Counted from the first letter of the stretch, positions 27,987-37,785 are shown. The stretch: DNA of 64,000 nt from an uncultured Pelagibacteraceae bacterium (GCA_902521805.1 CABYTL010000002.1:109674-173673), one strand, 5' to 3'. Made by a program: numbers and translations. The notes: generated from the sequence alone by a model not told the origin.

Positions 27987-28940
27987 TTAGTTTACTTTAT
28001 TCCTAGAATTTCCCGTTTTAAAGAACTCGTCAATATTATCGATAGCTAAGTTTGCCATCGCAATTCTGGTGTCTTTAGTTGCGCTTCCTAGATGAGGTAA
28101 AATAAAAGCTGATTTTATTTTGTGATAACCCGGATTTAAATTTGGCTCATTTTTATAAACATCTAAACCAACTGCATAAATTTTCCTTCGATTTAATGCA
28201 TCGATCAATGCCTCATCCTCAATTATATCTCCTCTAGCAACATTAGTTATCACTGCTCCTTTTGGAAAATATTCAACTGTCTCTTTATTGATCATATTTT
28301 CAGTTTCTTTAGTAGCTGGACAACAGATAGATAGAACATCAGATACAGAGAATAAACTTTTTATATTATCATGATAAATAGCTCCCTGTTCCTTATCTTC
28401 ACTTAACTTTGAGCGATTGTGATAATGAATTATCATTCCTAATGATTTTGCTATCTTAGCTATTTTTTGACCAATTCTTCCCATGCCTAGAATACCTAAT
28501 CTTGTTCCAGTCAATTGTTTTCCTATCAAATAATCAGCAGACCATTTCCACCCACCTTCTCTAGCTGACTCTATTCCCTCGGCAACTCTCCTACAGGCGC
28601 CTAGTATTAAAAGCATTCCAATTTCTGCAGTGGCATCAGATAATACCTCTGGCGTATTTGTAACTGTGATGCCTCTTTTTTTTGCTGCTTCTAAATCAAT
28701 ATTACCAAAACCTACTGCAAAATTTGAGATGATCTTTATTGTATCAGGTAACTTGTCAATTATATCTTTGTCTAATTTTTCAGTCAAAGATGATAGAATT
28801 CCATCACAACCCTTACTCATCTCAATTATTCTTGATTGGGAATATAATTCATCATTAGAATTAAATATTGCTTCAAAAGTTTTTGAAGCTTTATCCTCAC
28901 TTTCCTTAATTAATTTTCGGGTTATCAAAATTTTTTTCAT
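27987..28940 (-). CDS. D-2-hydroxyacid dehydrogenase (glyoxylate/hydroxypyruvate reductase type)
   Basis: A 317-residue member of the D-isomer 2-hydroxyacid dehydrogenase family. The NAD-binding motif GILGMGRIGQKIAKIAKSLG lies near residue 150. Catalytic Arg, Glu and His are expected in VARGDIIEDEAL, YKNEPNLN and ILPHLGSAT. It probably reduces glyoxylate or hydroxypyruvate with NAD(P)H. It is 14 bp behind the FAD oxidase, forming a 2-hydroxyacid cluster. Confidence 0.92.
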   Translation of the reverse strand: MKKILITRKLIKESEDKASKTFEAIFNSNDELYSQSRIIEMSKGCDGILSSLTEKLDKDIIDKLPDTIKIISNFAVGFGNIDLEAAKKRGITVTNTPEVLSDATAEIGMLLILGACRRVAEGIESAREGGWKWSADYLIGKQLTGTRLGILGMGRIGQKIAKIAKSLGMIIHYHNRSKLSEDKEQGAIYHDNIKSLFSVSDVLSICCPATKETENMINKETVEYFPKGAVITNVARGDIIEDEALIDALNRRKIYAVGLDVYKNEPNLNPGYHKIKSAFILPHLGSATKDTRIAMANLAIDNIDEFFKTGNSRNKVN

Positions 28941-28954
28941 GAGTTAATAGACTG

Positions 28955-30328
28955 TCAATCAAGATCAAATATTTTGCCTGGATTCATTATATTATTTCTA
29001 TCGATACCTCTTTTAATAGTTCTCATTAGTGCAATACAATCACCATGCTCTTTAAGTAAATATGCTTTTTTATGAAGTCCAACACCATGTTCTCCTGTAA
29101 TAGTTCCATTAAGTTCTAAAGTTTTATTAATCAACAAATCACTAAATTCCCTTATTTTATTATATATTCCCTCTTCTTTAGGATCATAAGGCAAAATTAC
29201 ATGAAAATTTCCGTCTCCTAAGTGACCAACCATAGGAGCTCTTAAACCAAGTTTTTTTGTTTCCACTTCAGCAAAATTTACACACTCTGTAATTTTTGAA
29301 ATTGGAAGGCATACGTCTGTTGAATAAACTCTTCCATTATTAATTAAAGCTTTAACAGAGTAGTAAACATCCCATCTTGCTTTCCAAAGTTTATTTCTTT
29401 CCTCCAAATCTTTAGCCCATTTAAACGAACTTCCATTATTATCGTTTGAAATTTCCTCAACAATTTTTATATTTTCTTTATTTGAAAGTTCTGAGCCATG
29501 AAACTCAAAAAAAAGCGTAGGCACTGCCTCAATATCTTTTAATTTTGAATAATTTATACTAATTTCCATTTGCTCTTGATTAAGCATCTCAATTCTTGCT
29601 ATGGGAACTCCATATTGAATTACTTGTTGAGCTGTTTGAACTGCCATTTCTAAAGATGGAAAATGACATACAGCGCTCATAATACTTTCCGGTATTGGAG
29701 ATAATCTTAACTGGATCTCGGTAATTATTCCTAAAGTGCCTTCAGAACCAATAAAAAGATTTGTTAAATTATAACCAGCTGATGTTTTTTTTGTTCTGCC
29801 ACCAGTTTTTATAATTTCACCATCTGGAAGTACAACTGTAAGACCAGTTATTGCAGTTTTCATAGTACCATATTTTACAGCCATTGTGCCTGAGGCTGAT
29901 GTTGAGGCCATACCACCAATTGCTGCATTTGCACCCGGATCGATTGGAAAAAAAACTCCATCCTCCCTTAAATACTCATTTAATTGTTCTTTGGTTACAC
30001 AAGCTTGAACTCTACAGTCAAAATCCTCAGCATTAACATCTAAAATTTTATTCATTTTCTCTAAAGAAATCGTAATACCTTTTTTATTACCAACAACGTT
30101 TCCTTCTAAAGAAGTGCCTGTCCCAAAAGGAACTACAGGTATTTTATGTTGATTACATAAGCTTAATATCTTTGAAACTTCTTCATTCGTCTCAGGAAAA
30201 ACTACTGCCTTAGATAAAATTGGATCATAAGTATCCTCACCTCTAGCATAATTAGCCCTAGTAGATTCAGAAGTTGAAAATCTACCATTAAATATCTTTT
30301 TTAATTCTGCTTGAACTTGTTCATTCAT
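28955..30328 (-). CDS. FAD-linked 2-hydroxyacid oxidase/dehydrogenase (GlcD/D-LDH type)
   Basis: This 457-residue flavoprotein has a PCMH-type FAD-binding domain (VPFGTGTSLEGNV near residue 60; GGMASTSASGTMAVKYGTM; FIGSEGTLGIITE) and the C-terminal FAD-oxidase domain with HLGDGNFHVILPYD and GEHGVGLHKK. It oxidises glycolate, D-lactate or a related D-2-hydroxyacid. It stands alone without glcE/glcF, so a single-subunit D-lactate-dehydrogenase-like enzyme is the likelier form. Confidence 0.92.
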   Translation of the reverse strand: MNEQVQAELKKIFNGRFSTSESTRANYARGEDTYDPILSKAVVFPETNEEVSKILSLCNQHKIPVVPFGTGTSLEGNVVGNKKGITISLEKMNKILDVNAEDFDCRVQACVTKEQLNEYLREDGVFFPIDPGANAAIGGMASTSASGTMAVKYGTMKTAITGLTVVLPDGEIIKTGGRTKKTSAGYNLTNLFIGSEGTLGIITEIQLRLSPIPESIMSAVCHFPSLEMAVQTAQQVIQYGVPIARIEMLNQEQMEISINYSKLKDIEAVPTLFFEFHGSELSNKENIKIVEEISNDNNGSSFKWAKDLEERNKLWKARWDVYYSVKALINNGRVYSTDVCLPISKITECVNFAEVETKKLGLRAPMVGHLGDGNFHVILPYDPKEEGIYNKIREFSDLLINKTLELNGTITGEHGVGLHKKAYLLKEHGDCIALMRTIKRGIDRNNIMNPGKIFDLD

Positions 30329-30367
30329 ATAAAAGAATATTAATAAAGATTAAAGGAAAAATACAGC

Positions 30368-31534
30368 TTATTTAGTTAGCATTTTCTTTATGTTTTCTAA
30401 TGCTTGTGAAATATTATCTCTAGAAGCAGCAAAACTAAATCTTACATAATTTTGGCAAGTTTCACCAAAAGCAGATCCGGGTACTATCGCTACTCCAGCT
30501 TCATGCATTGCTTTCCTAGCAAACTCTGCCCCATTCATTCCAGTTCCAATAACTTTTGGAAATGCATAGAAAGCTCCTCCGGGGAGACTGCATTCTACTC
30601 CTTCTAAGTCATTTAGACCTTTGTAGATTAAATCTCTTCTTTGTGTGAACTTTTCCATCATTTCATGGATTGAGTCATCTGGTCCATCTAATGCAGCAAT
30701 TCCAGCAAATTGAGCTGCAGCATTAACACAAGAGACACTATTAATTAATTGTTTATTGACATGTTCAACCAAATATTGTGGCCAAAAACTCCAGCCAAGT
30801 CTCCATCCTGTCATTGAATAGGCTTTACTCCATCCCTCTAATACTATTAATCTTTCTCTTAACTCAGGATAATTAAAAAATGTAGGCATTTCTTTTCCAT
30901 CAAAAATTTGTCTACTATAAATTTCGTCACTTAATATTGTTACATGAGGGTGTTTCTTCAAACCATCAGCCAAAACGTCAATATCTGCTTTTTCAACAAA
31001 GCTACCAGTAGGATTATTTGGATTTATCAAAATTAATAATCGAGTTTTGTCTGTGATAAGAGATAATATTTTATCAGGATTAAATTTTAAATCCTTATCC
31101 TCAGTTAAGTCATATGGAACTGAAGTTGAACCAGTGTAATTTATCATTGACTCATAAATCGGGAATGCTGGTGTAGGATGTATAATTTCTGCTCCTGGTT
31201 CACCAAAACATTGAATAGCATAATGCATTGTTGGTTTTCCACCTGGCATAATTAGAATTCTTTCGAAATCGATATCTACATTGTAACGTTTTTTTATCCA
31301 TCTAGTTACAGATTGACGACATTCAGGAATACCATTTGACATAACATATCCATGATGACCATCATCAAGAGCCTTCTTTGCTGCTTCTACGACATGTTTA
31401 GGAGTTTTAAAATCAGGTTGTCCTAATCCTAAATGAATCATTGGTTTTCCTTGGGCCTCTAATTTTTTTGCCTCGGCAAGAACAGTAAATGCCGATTCAG
31501 TTCCTAATCTTTCTAAACTTTTAGCTAATTTCAT
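30368..31534 (-). CDS. class I/II pyridoxal-phosphate aminotransferase
   Basis: A 388-residue fold-type I aminotransferase. The PLP Lys is in LEGWSKAYSMTGWRLGW (about residue 235), with NPNNPTGSFV and the Asp/Tyr site LSDEIYSRQIF. A C-terminal Arg in NYVRFSFAAS binds the carboxylate. It resembles aspartate-type aminotransferases. Between FMN and FAD hydroxyacid oxidases, it may make or remove glycine or other amino acids from the oxoacid products; that link is inference. Confidence 0.93.
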   Translation of the reverse strand: MKLAKSLERLGTESAFTVLAEAKKLEAQGKPMIHLGLGQPDFKTPKHVVEAAKKALDDGHHGYVMSNGIPECRQSVTRWIKKRYNVDIDFERILIMPGGKPTMHYAIQCFGEPGAEIIHPTPAFPIYESMINYTGSTSVPYDLTEDKDLKFNPDKILSLITDKTRLLILINPNNPTGSFVEKADIDVLADGLKKHPHVTILSDEIYSRQIFDGKEMPTFFNYPELRERLIVLEGWSKAYSMTGWRLGWSFWPQYLVEHVNKQLINSVSCVNAAAQFAGIAALDGPDDSIHEMMEKFTQRRDLIYKGLNDLEGVECSLPGGAFYAFPKVIGTGMNGAEFARKAMHEAGVAIVPGSAFGETCQNYVRFSFAASRDNISQALENIKKMLTK

Positions 31535-31546
31535 TTATACTACCCT

Positions 31547-32698
31547 CTATTTTCTATAGATTAATTTTGAACTATTCAACTCTTTTAAATTTTTACATCC
31601 CATCAAAACCATATTTCTATTTATCTCATCGTGCATGTTTTGAAGTAAATGTTCAACACCTTGTTGACCCCCTGCGGCCAAAGAGAACAAAAACATTTTT
31701 CCAAAACTACATGCTTTTGCACCAGCTGCAATAGCTTTTAACACATGTGTTCCTCTTCTAACCCCTCCGTCTAAAATTATTTCTATCTTGTCTCCTACAG
31801 CATCCGAAATTGCTTTTATTTGGTCAAAGGGAGATCGAGAACCATCTAATTGTCTTCCCCCATGATTTGATATCATAATAGCTGTGCATCCAATATCTAC
31901 GGCTCTTTTAGCATCTTCAACTGACATAACCCCTTTTAAAGCAAAAGGTCCATTCCACTTTTTTGCACAATACTCAGCATCTTTCCAGCCCATTGCAGGA
32001 TCATACTGTTCATTAATATATTCAATTACTGACTTAGCAATATTTGTTCCTTTGTCTGTCTTTTTTTTAACATTTGATAATTCAAATCTTTTACCGGTTA
32101 AATAGTTAAAAACCCATCCAGGACGCATTGCAAAACTCATTAAACTTTGAAGTGTGAGTTTTGGTGGAGTAGTAAATCCTGTTCTATGATCTTTTTCTCT
32201 ATTGCCAGCAACCAAAGTATCTACAGTTAAACACATAGCATCAAAACCAGATCTTCTGGATCTATCTATCAAGTCATCTGAAATAGATCTATCCTTATGA
32301 ACATAAAGCTGAAATAATTTTGGACCACTTGAAATATTTGACACTTCTTCAATCGTATTATTTCCCATTGAGGACATACTGTAAAAAGTATTAAATTTTT
32401 CTGCAGCTCTAGCTGAAGCTCTATCTCCTTCTGGATGATACAATCTCTGCATAGCTGCTGGGGAAAGAAAAATAGGCATATCAATTTTTCGTCCAAACAA
32501 AGTGGTTGATAAATCAGGCTTACCTACGCTTGCTAAAATATTAGGGACCAAATCACATTCTTCAAATGAGTCAGTATTTCTTTTTAAAGTACTCTCATCA
32601 TCGGCTCCACCATCAATATAGTGAAAAATAGGTGATGGTAATTTTTTTTTTGCTAATTTTCTAAAGTCCTCAAAATTGTAACAATTTTTCAAGCTCAT
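31547..32698 (-). CDS. FMN-dependent alpha-hydroxyacid dehydrogenase, copy 1
   Basis: A 383-residue member of the lactate dehydrogenase/glycolate oxidase FMN family. The catalytic His and Arg are in ISNHGGRQLDGSRSP (about residue 278) and the FMN phosphate region is LDGGVRRGTHVLKA. Where spinach glycolate oxidase has GRP, this copy has FGKM, a Lys for the usual Arg. It oxidises an L-2-hydroxyacid and passes electrons to oxygen or quinone. It overlaps copy 2 by one base. Confidence 0.92.
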   Translation of the reverse strand: MSLKNCYNFEDFRKLAKKKLPSPIFHYIDGGADDESTLKRNTDSFEECDLVPNILASVGKPDLSTTLFGRKIDMPIFLSPAAMQRLYHPEGDRASARAAEKFNTFYSMSSMGNNTIEEVSNISSGPKLFQLYVHKDRSISDDLIDRSRRSGFDAMCLTVDTLVAGNREKDHRTGFTTPPKLTLQSLMSFAMRPGWVFNYLTGKRFELSNVKKKTDKGTNIAKSVIEYINEQYDPAMGWKDAEYCAKKWNGPFALKGVMSVEDAKRAVDIGCTAIMISNHGGRQLDGSRSPFDQIKAISDAVGDKIEIILDGGVRRGTHVLKAIAAGAKACSFGKMFLFSLAAGGQQGVEHLLQNMHDEINRNMVLMGCKNLKELNSSKLIYRK

Positions 32699-33849
32699 TA
32701 TCTTCTAAATCGTAAGTTTTCTCGATTTAGATCACTTATTTTTGTACACCCCATTAATTTCATATCTCTTACTAACTCAGACTTATATTTTTCTATAGCT
32801 CTTTCGACACCTGCTTGACCTCCAGCTGCTAAAGCATAAAGATATAATCTTCCCCCTGAACAAGCTTTGGCACCTAATGATAATGCTTTAAGCATATGTG
32901 TGCCTCTATGAATTCCACCTTCACATATCACGTCTAATTTATCACCAACTGCATCAACAATTTCTGCAAGTTGATCAAAAGGTGCTCTAGATCCATCTAA
33001 TTGTCTTCCACCATGATTTGATACCATTATACCCGTGCATCCTATGTCTACTGCTCTTTTTGCATCTTCTACACTCATAATTCCTTTGAGTGCAAAGTGA
33101 CCTCCCCATTTAGAGCAAAGATTTTCAGCGTCTTTCCAATTCATAGATTGATCCAACATGGTTGAAAAATAATTTCCAATTGATGAGTTAACATCAGTAC
33201 CTTCTTTCACAAAGTCTTGTAAATGAGGTAATTCAAACTTACCTTTTGTTAAATAATTAATTCCCCACATCGGTTTAGTAGCAAAACTATATAAACTTGC
33301 TAAAGTTAACTTTGGTGGAGAGGTAAATCCTGTTCTTAAGTCTCTCTCTCTATTTCCTCCAGTAATAGTGTCGACCGTTAACGCCATCACATCAAAATTT
33401 GCTGCTTTAGCTCTTTCTAAGCATGAATCGTTTAAACCTCTATCTTTATGAAAATAAAACTGAAACATTTTTGGAGTATCAATCATTGATGATATTTCTT
33501 CTACGCTAACTGTTGCAAGAGCTGAAACACCAAACATCGTATTAAATTTTTTTGCTGCTTTACCAACTGCTCTCTCACCATCATAATGAAAAAGCCTTTG
33601 AAGTGCTGTTGGTGATAAGTAAAAAGGTAAATCTAGTTTTTTTCCAAATATTGTAGTAGAAAGATCTACATTTTCTACTCCTCTTAAAACATTAGGAACC
33701 AAGTCCACGTCATCGAATGCGCTAGTATTTCTAGCATATGTTACCTCATCATCTGCTGCTCCATCAATATAATGAAAGATTGGTGATGGTAGTTTTTTTT
33801 GAGCTAATTTTCTAAAGTCACTAAAATTATGGCAATCTTTTAAATTCAT
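32698..33849 (-). CDS. FMN-dependent alpha-hydroxyacid dehydrogenase, copy 2
   Basis: A tandem paralogue of the downstream gene with identical length (383 residues) and, by eye, a bit over half of positions identical. The catalytic VSNHGGRQLDGSRAP is intact. The FMN loop reads CEGGIHRGTHMLKA in place of the common DGG(I/V)RRGTD, so two usually conserved positions differ, while GGRL keeps the Arg missing in copy 1. The two enzymes may therefore differ in substrate. Its stop and the next start overlap as TAATG. Confidence 0.92.
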   Translation of the reverse strand: MNLKDCHNFSDFRKLAQKKLPSPIFHYIDGAADDEVTYARNTSAFDDVDLVPNVLRGVENVDLSTTIFGKKLDLPFYLSPTALQRLFHYDGERAVGKAAKKFNTMFGVSALATVSVEEISSMIDTPKMFQFYFHKDRGLNDSCLERAKAANFDVMALTVDTITGGNRERDLRTGFTSPPKLTLASLYSFATKPMWGINYLTKGKFELPHLQDFVKEGTDVNSSIGNYFSTMLDQSMNWKDAENLCSKWGGHFALKGIMSVEDAKRAVDIGCTGIMVSNHGGRQLDGSRAPFDQLAEIVDAVGDKLDVICEGGIHRGTHMLKALSLGAKACSGGRLYLYALAAGGQAGVERAIEKYKSELVRDMKLMGCTKISDLNRENLRFRR

Positions 33850-33858
33850 AATCCTATA

Positions 33859-34371
33859 TTAGAAATCTTTAATGAAATTGAACATGTAACTATTTGCACC
33901 AGGGTTTTTATCTCCTAAACTTGCATTAGATACATGATTATATGAAATACCAAAACTTGTAGTATCAGAGGTTGAATATGATAATTGAACTTCTGATTTA
34001 AATTCAATTATATGACCAAGATCTTTACCATTTCCCTCGTGATATAATCCTGGAGCAAAACTAGGGGTGAATAATAGACCACCCATATCTACGTTCCACT
34101 CAATTCCAGTGTAGAAATAAGCGGCTGAATTTTCAGTAACAAAACCTCCTGTAATTGGAGAAACATTTCCTAAAAAAGTATCTCTGTTTAAATTTATATT
34201 TTGATGCTGAAATCCAATTAGAATAGCTTTCTGTTTGTCATCACTAAAATCAAAATTTCCTGTGAAAAAATTTAACTGATTTTCATTAGTGCTTATTTCT
34301 TGAGCTGTCACTACTCTTGTAATTACAAACAGCACTATAAAAAATATAATTAATTTTTTTAAAAATAACAT
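33859..34371 (-). CDS. PagL-like lipid A 3-O-deacylase / acyloxyacyl hydrolase family protein
   Basis: A 170-residue outer-membrane beta-barrel candidate: signal peptide at residues 1-23, alternating hydrophobic strands, and a terminal Phe (FNFIKDF). The PagL motif is visible as YNHVSNASLGDKNPG near residue 145, giving the catalytic His and Ser. At the position of the catalytic Glu of Pseudomonas PagL this protein seems to have Asn (GANSY). It may still deacylate lipid A, or have another role. It lies 12 bp after ccmH. Confidence 0.75.
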   Translation of the reverse strand: MLFLKKLIIFFIVLFVITRVVTAQEISTNENQLNFFTGNFDFSDDKQKAILIGFQHQNINLNRDTFLGNVSPITGGFVTENSAAYFYTGIEWNVDMGGLLFTPSFAPGLYHEGNGKDLGHIIEFKSEVQLSYSTSDTTSFGISYNHVSNASLGDKNPGANSYMFNFIKDF

Positions 34372-34383
34372 TTTATAAGCAGA

Positions 34384-34746
34384 TTATTTTAATCTTATTA
34401 GTTTTTTAAATATTATTGTACCACCAAATAAAAAGATCAATAGAGGTAAAAACCATAATAAATATGTATATTTATTAAATTGAGGATCATACAAAATCCA
34501 ATCCCCATATTTTTCTATTAAAAAATTATAAATTTGATCCTCAGATAAACCTTCTTTTATCTTATTGCTTACTACAAGTTTTAAACTTATAGCAAATTCA
34601 GAGTCTGAATCATAAACAGACTGACCTTGACAAACTAAACATCTCAAATTTTTGGTTATTTTGTTTTCTAATTCATAATCATTAGCATTTGAAGGAGTAA
34701 AATAAAATACAATAATAATTATCAAAAAAAATTTAAGTATTTTCAT
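34384..34746 (-). CDS. ccmH: cytochrome c-type biogenesis protein CcmH
   Basis: A 120-residue periplasmic thioredox protein with a signal peptide, the apocytochrome-reducing motif LRCLVCQGQSV (about residue 34) and a C-terminal transmembrane anchor. It keeps the heme-binding Cys residues of apocytochrome c reduced. It lacks the TPR (CcmI) extension found in some fused forms. Overlaps ccmG by 4 nt. Confidence 0.95.
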   Translation of the reverse strand: MKILKFFLIIIIVFYFTPSNANDYELENKITKNLRCLVCQGQSVYDSDSEFAISLKLVVSNKIKEGLSEDQIYNFLIEKYGDWILYDPQFNKYTYLLWFLPLLIFLFGGTIIFKKLIRLK

Positions 34747-35258
34747 TTTATAATTTTTTCTATTTTATCAAATGATTTTTCGTTTAAAGGACCAATAAAC
34801 TTCAATACAATCTTATTTTGATAAATCAAAAATGTTTCAGGAACACCAAATGCTCCCCACTCAATAGCTTTAGTTCCATCTTCATCAAGCAATATTTTTT
34901 CATAAGGATTTCCTAGTTTATTAAGAAATTTTTTTGCACTCTCGAAATTATCTTTATAATTAAGTCCTATAAGTTTTAATTTGTCATTATCACGTAATCT
35001 TAATAACAAAGGATGTTCTTCTCTGCAAGGTAAGCACCATGAGGCCCAAATATTTATTAAGTAATACTCATTTTGTTCAAAAAAATTTTCTGAATTTATT
35101 TTTTTCTTTTCAAAAAAAGTTAGGGCTGAAAATTTTGGAATATTTTTTATTTCATTCTTAGGCTCATATAAGCTTGATTTATTTAAGCCTTTATAAAAAA
35201 TAAAAAAAATAAAAACTAGTGAAATAACAAACAAAAAAGAAAATGTTTTATTTATCAT
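34743..35258 (-). CDS. ccmG: thiol:disulfide interchange protein CcmG/DsbE
   Basis: A membrane-tethered thioredoxin with the active site WASWCLPCREEHP and the family cis-Pro region FGVPETFLI. It reduces CcmH or apocytochrome c. I choose the ATG at 35258 (MINKTFSFLF), which overlaps the ccmF stop as ATGA and gives 171 residues with a proper N-terminal anchor. The ORF-track start at 35327 lies inside ccmF. Confidence 0.94.
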   Translation of the reverse strand: MINKTFSFLFVISLVFIFFIFYKGLNKSSLYEPKNEIKNIPKFSALTFFEKKKINSENFFEQNEYYLINIWASWCLPCREEHPLLLRLRDNDKLKLIGLNYKDNFESAKKFLNKLGNPYEKILLDEDGTKAIEWGAFGVPETFLIYQNKIVLKFIGPLNEKSFDKIEKIIK

Positions 35259-37129
35259 ACTGATTTTCCTCTTAATAAACTCAAAGCTCCCCCTAAAGAA
35301 ATTAATAAAACAGAAATCCATATCCAAACCATGAAAGGTTTAACCTGATATCTAATATTAAAATATTCCTCATTTTGAACAGTGTTCATAGTTATAAATT
35401 TATCAGATAACATAGAAGTTTTTATATCTGCCTCACTAGTTATTATATTTGGTTGGTTATAAACTCTTAATTCTGGTTCTAAATTATCTTCAAGCTTTCT
35501 TTCTTTTATTAAAAAATATCCTTTGAATGACACATAATTTTTTTCCTCAAATTTTTTTAAATTGGTAAATGTAATTTGGACTTTATCATTATCAAATTTT
35601 TCACCAACTTTTAAGTTTGTTATTATTTCAGTTGAAAAAATATTATTAAATAAAATACTCAATATTAATAAGCTAAATCCAAAATGAGATAAGTTTTGTG
35701 AAAAATTTTTATTCCTCTTAAAAATAAAATCTCTAATAGTAACAAAAAACAGATAAAAAGCACTTCCAACCAATATTGTATTAATCAGAAGAATTGCATT
35801 AAAGATTTTTAAAATTAAGAATGAAATTAAGATAGATAATGCAAATAGTATTAATAAGTAAAATTTACTGTGTAATCCTGACTTCATCCACTTTAGCTGG
35901 GGACCAATTGCCATAAAAATTAAAAACGGGATCAAAAATGGAATTATCAATTTGTGATAAAAGGGTGGGCCAACAGAAATTTGCTCTGAAGATATAACAT
36001 CCAAAAAAATTGGATATACAGTGCCAATTAAAACAACTGATAAAAAATACATCATAAACCAGTTATTAATTAATATAGATGTTTCTTTGCTTAGTAATGA
36101 AAATGAAACTAGACTATCTCGATTAGTTTTATGGAAAGTAAAAAAAATAACTAATGAGATAAGGATTAATATAAATAAAAAGATTAATATAAATAAACCT
36201 CTTTCTGGATCGTTTGCAAAAGTATGCACTGAGTTTAAAATCCCAGAACGAACTAAAAAAGTTCCACACATGCTTAGTGTAAAAGTAGTAATTGATAGAA
36301 TTATCACCCATGAACTAAGTAAAGATCTTTTTTCTAAAATTAATACACAATGCAATAAAGTTGTGAGTGCTAACCAAGGCATTAACGAAACATTTTCAAC
36401 TGGATCCCAAAACCAAAAACCACCCCAACCTAATTCATAGTAAGCCCAAATAGATCCTAACAGAATTCCTAAAGTCAAAAAAATCCATGACACTAGTACC
36501 CATTTTTTAATATGCGTAGCCCAAGTTTTCGAAATGTAGTTCAAAGAAGTTGCGGAAAGAACACTAGAGAAAATTATTGATGAGCCAACATAGCCTAAAT
36601 ATAAAATTGGCGGATGAATTGCTAAAGCAGGGTCTTGTAAAATTGGATTAAGGCCCAATCCTTCTTTTGGAGCAGGTGATATATAGTTAAAAGGATTTGA
36701 AGATTTTATCAAAAATACAAAAAAACCAATTATTATTATTTGTTGAAATAATAAAGTTAAAATTCTGTATTCCTTTAATAAATTTTTTGATTTGATCAAA
36801 AATATAAAAATAAATAATGTTAAAACAAGTAGCCAAAGTAATAAACTACCTTCATGATTTCCCCAGGTGCCAGTAATTTTATAAAATAAAGGTTTTGTTG
36901 TGTGAGAGTTATTAAAAACTGTTTCATTACTAAAATCTGAATAAATAAAAGAAAAAATCAATCCTATAAAACTTACAATCACTAAAAATAATTGAATGAA
37001 TGTAAAATTAATGATTTTATTATCTAGTATTTCTCTATTTTTGAAATTCCTGATTGAAAAAAAAAATATAGGAAATGAAATGGTTAAACCTAAAATTAAA
37101 GCATAATAACCAATTAAGCTAGATAGCAT
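35255..37129 (-). CDS. ccmF: cytochrome c heme lyase subunit CcmF
   Basis: A 624-residue polytopic protein with the Trp-rich heme-handling motif GWGGFWFWDPVENVSLMPW (about residue 235) and conserved His residues in nearby loops. It attaches heme delivered by CcmE to apocytochrome c. It lies directly (0 bp) after ccmE. Slightly shorter than enterobacterial CcmF (about 650). Confidence 0.97.
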   Translation of the reverse strand: MLSSLIGYYALILGLTISFPIFFFSIRNFKNREILDNKIINFTFIQLFLVIVSFIGLIFSFIYSDFSNETVFNNSHTTKPLFYKITGTWGNHEGSLLLWLLVLTLFIFIFLIKSKNLLKEYRILTLLFQQIIIIGFFVFLIKSSNPFNYISPAPKEGLGLNPILQDPALAIHPPILYLGYVGSSIIFSSVLSATSLNYISKTWATHIKKWVLVSWIFLTLGILLGSIWAYYELGWGGFWFWDPVENVSLMPWLALTTLLHCVLILEKRSLLSSWVIILSITTFTLSMCGTFLVRSGILNSVHTFANDPERGLFILIFLFILILISLVIFFTFHKTNRDSLVSFSLLSKETSILINNWFMMYFLSVVLIGTVYPIFLDVISSEQISVGPPFYHKLIIPFLIPFLIFMAIGPQLKWMKSGLHSKFYLLILFALSILISFLILKIFNAILLINTILVGSAFYLFFVTIRDFIFKRNKNFSQNLSHFGFSLLILSILFNNIFSTEIITNLKVGEKFDNDKVQITFTNLKKFEEKNYVSFKGYFLIKERKLEDNLEPELRVYNQPNIITSEADIKTSMLSDKFITMNTVQNEEYFNIRYQVKPFMVWIWISVLLISLGGALSLLRGKSV

Positions 37130-37549
37130 TTATTTATCCTCTAAGGCTTTTTTAACTTCTGGAGGCATATAATTTTCATCATGTTTTGCCAAAATTTTTG
37201 ATGCTTCAAAAAAACTTCTATCTTTTAAAAATCCCTCTGCAACTACCCCTTTTTGTTCTGAAAAAAGATTTGGTATAACTCCCGAATATGTAACATTAAT
37301 TTCATTTTTAAAATCTGTTATTACAAAATTTACATCTTGATTTGAAATTTTTATTGAATCCTTTTTAACCATACCACCTATTCTAATCTTTTTATTGTCT
37401 AATTCTTCTAATAATTTTACATCCGAAGGGGATTTGAAATAAACTACATTTTCGTCTAAAGATTTTAATAATAAAAAAACAGAAAAAACCAATGACAATA
37501 AAATCAAGACTACAAATAAAAATCTTAATTTAACTTTTCGACCATACAT
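37130..37549 (-). CDS. ccmE: heme chaperone CcmE
   Basis: CcmE binds heme covalently in the periplasm and passes it to CcmF. After one N-terminal transmembrane helix comes the OB-fold domain; the heme-binding His is in [14 protein letters not shown] near residue 125. Length 139 is normal. Confidence 0.97.
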   Translation of the reverse strand: MYGRKVKLRFLFVVLILLSLVFSVFLLLKSLDENVVYFKSPSDVKLLEELDNKKIRIGGMVKKDSIKISNQDVNFVITDFKNEINVTYSGVIPNLFSEQKGVVAEGFLKDRSFFEASKILAKHDENYMPPEVKKALEDK

Positions 37550-37557
37550 GGTTGTAG

Positions 37558-37785
37558 TTAAATACTCTGGCCGCTAGATAAAATTTCTTTGTTAATTTTT
37601 TGAGATCTTGCTGTTTCTGCTTTTTTAGAGTCTAGGGCTCCATATTTAGAGATAAATCTATTTCTCTCTTTAGTATATTGAACTTTTATAATTACATACA
37701 AAGTTATAAAGCTTAAAAGAGTAAAAAAAAATGATGTCCAAACATAAATACCATATCCATTCATATAAAATATTTCAGTTATCAT
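37558..37785 (-). CDS. ccmD: heme exporter protein CcmD
   Basis: A small one-helix membrane protein of 75 residues with the CcmD pattern [14 protein letters not shown] followed by a charged cytoplasmic tail. It helps release holo-CcmE from CcmC. It is a little longer than typical CcmD (45-65). Overlaps ccmC by 4 nt. Confidence 0.9.
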   Translation of the reverse strand: MITEIFYMNGYGIYVWTSFFFTLLSFITLYVIIKVQYTKERNRFISKYGALDSKKAETARSQKINKEILSSGQSI

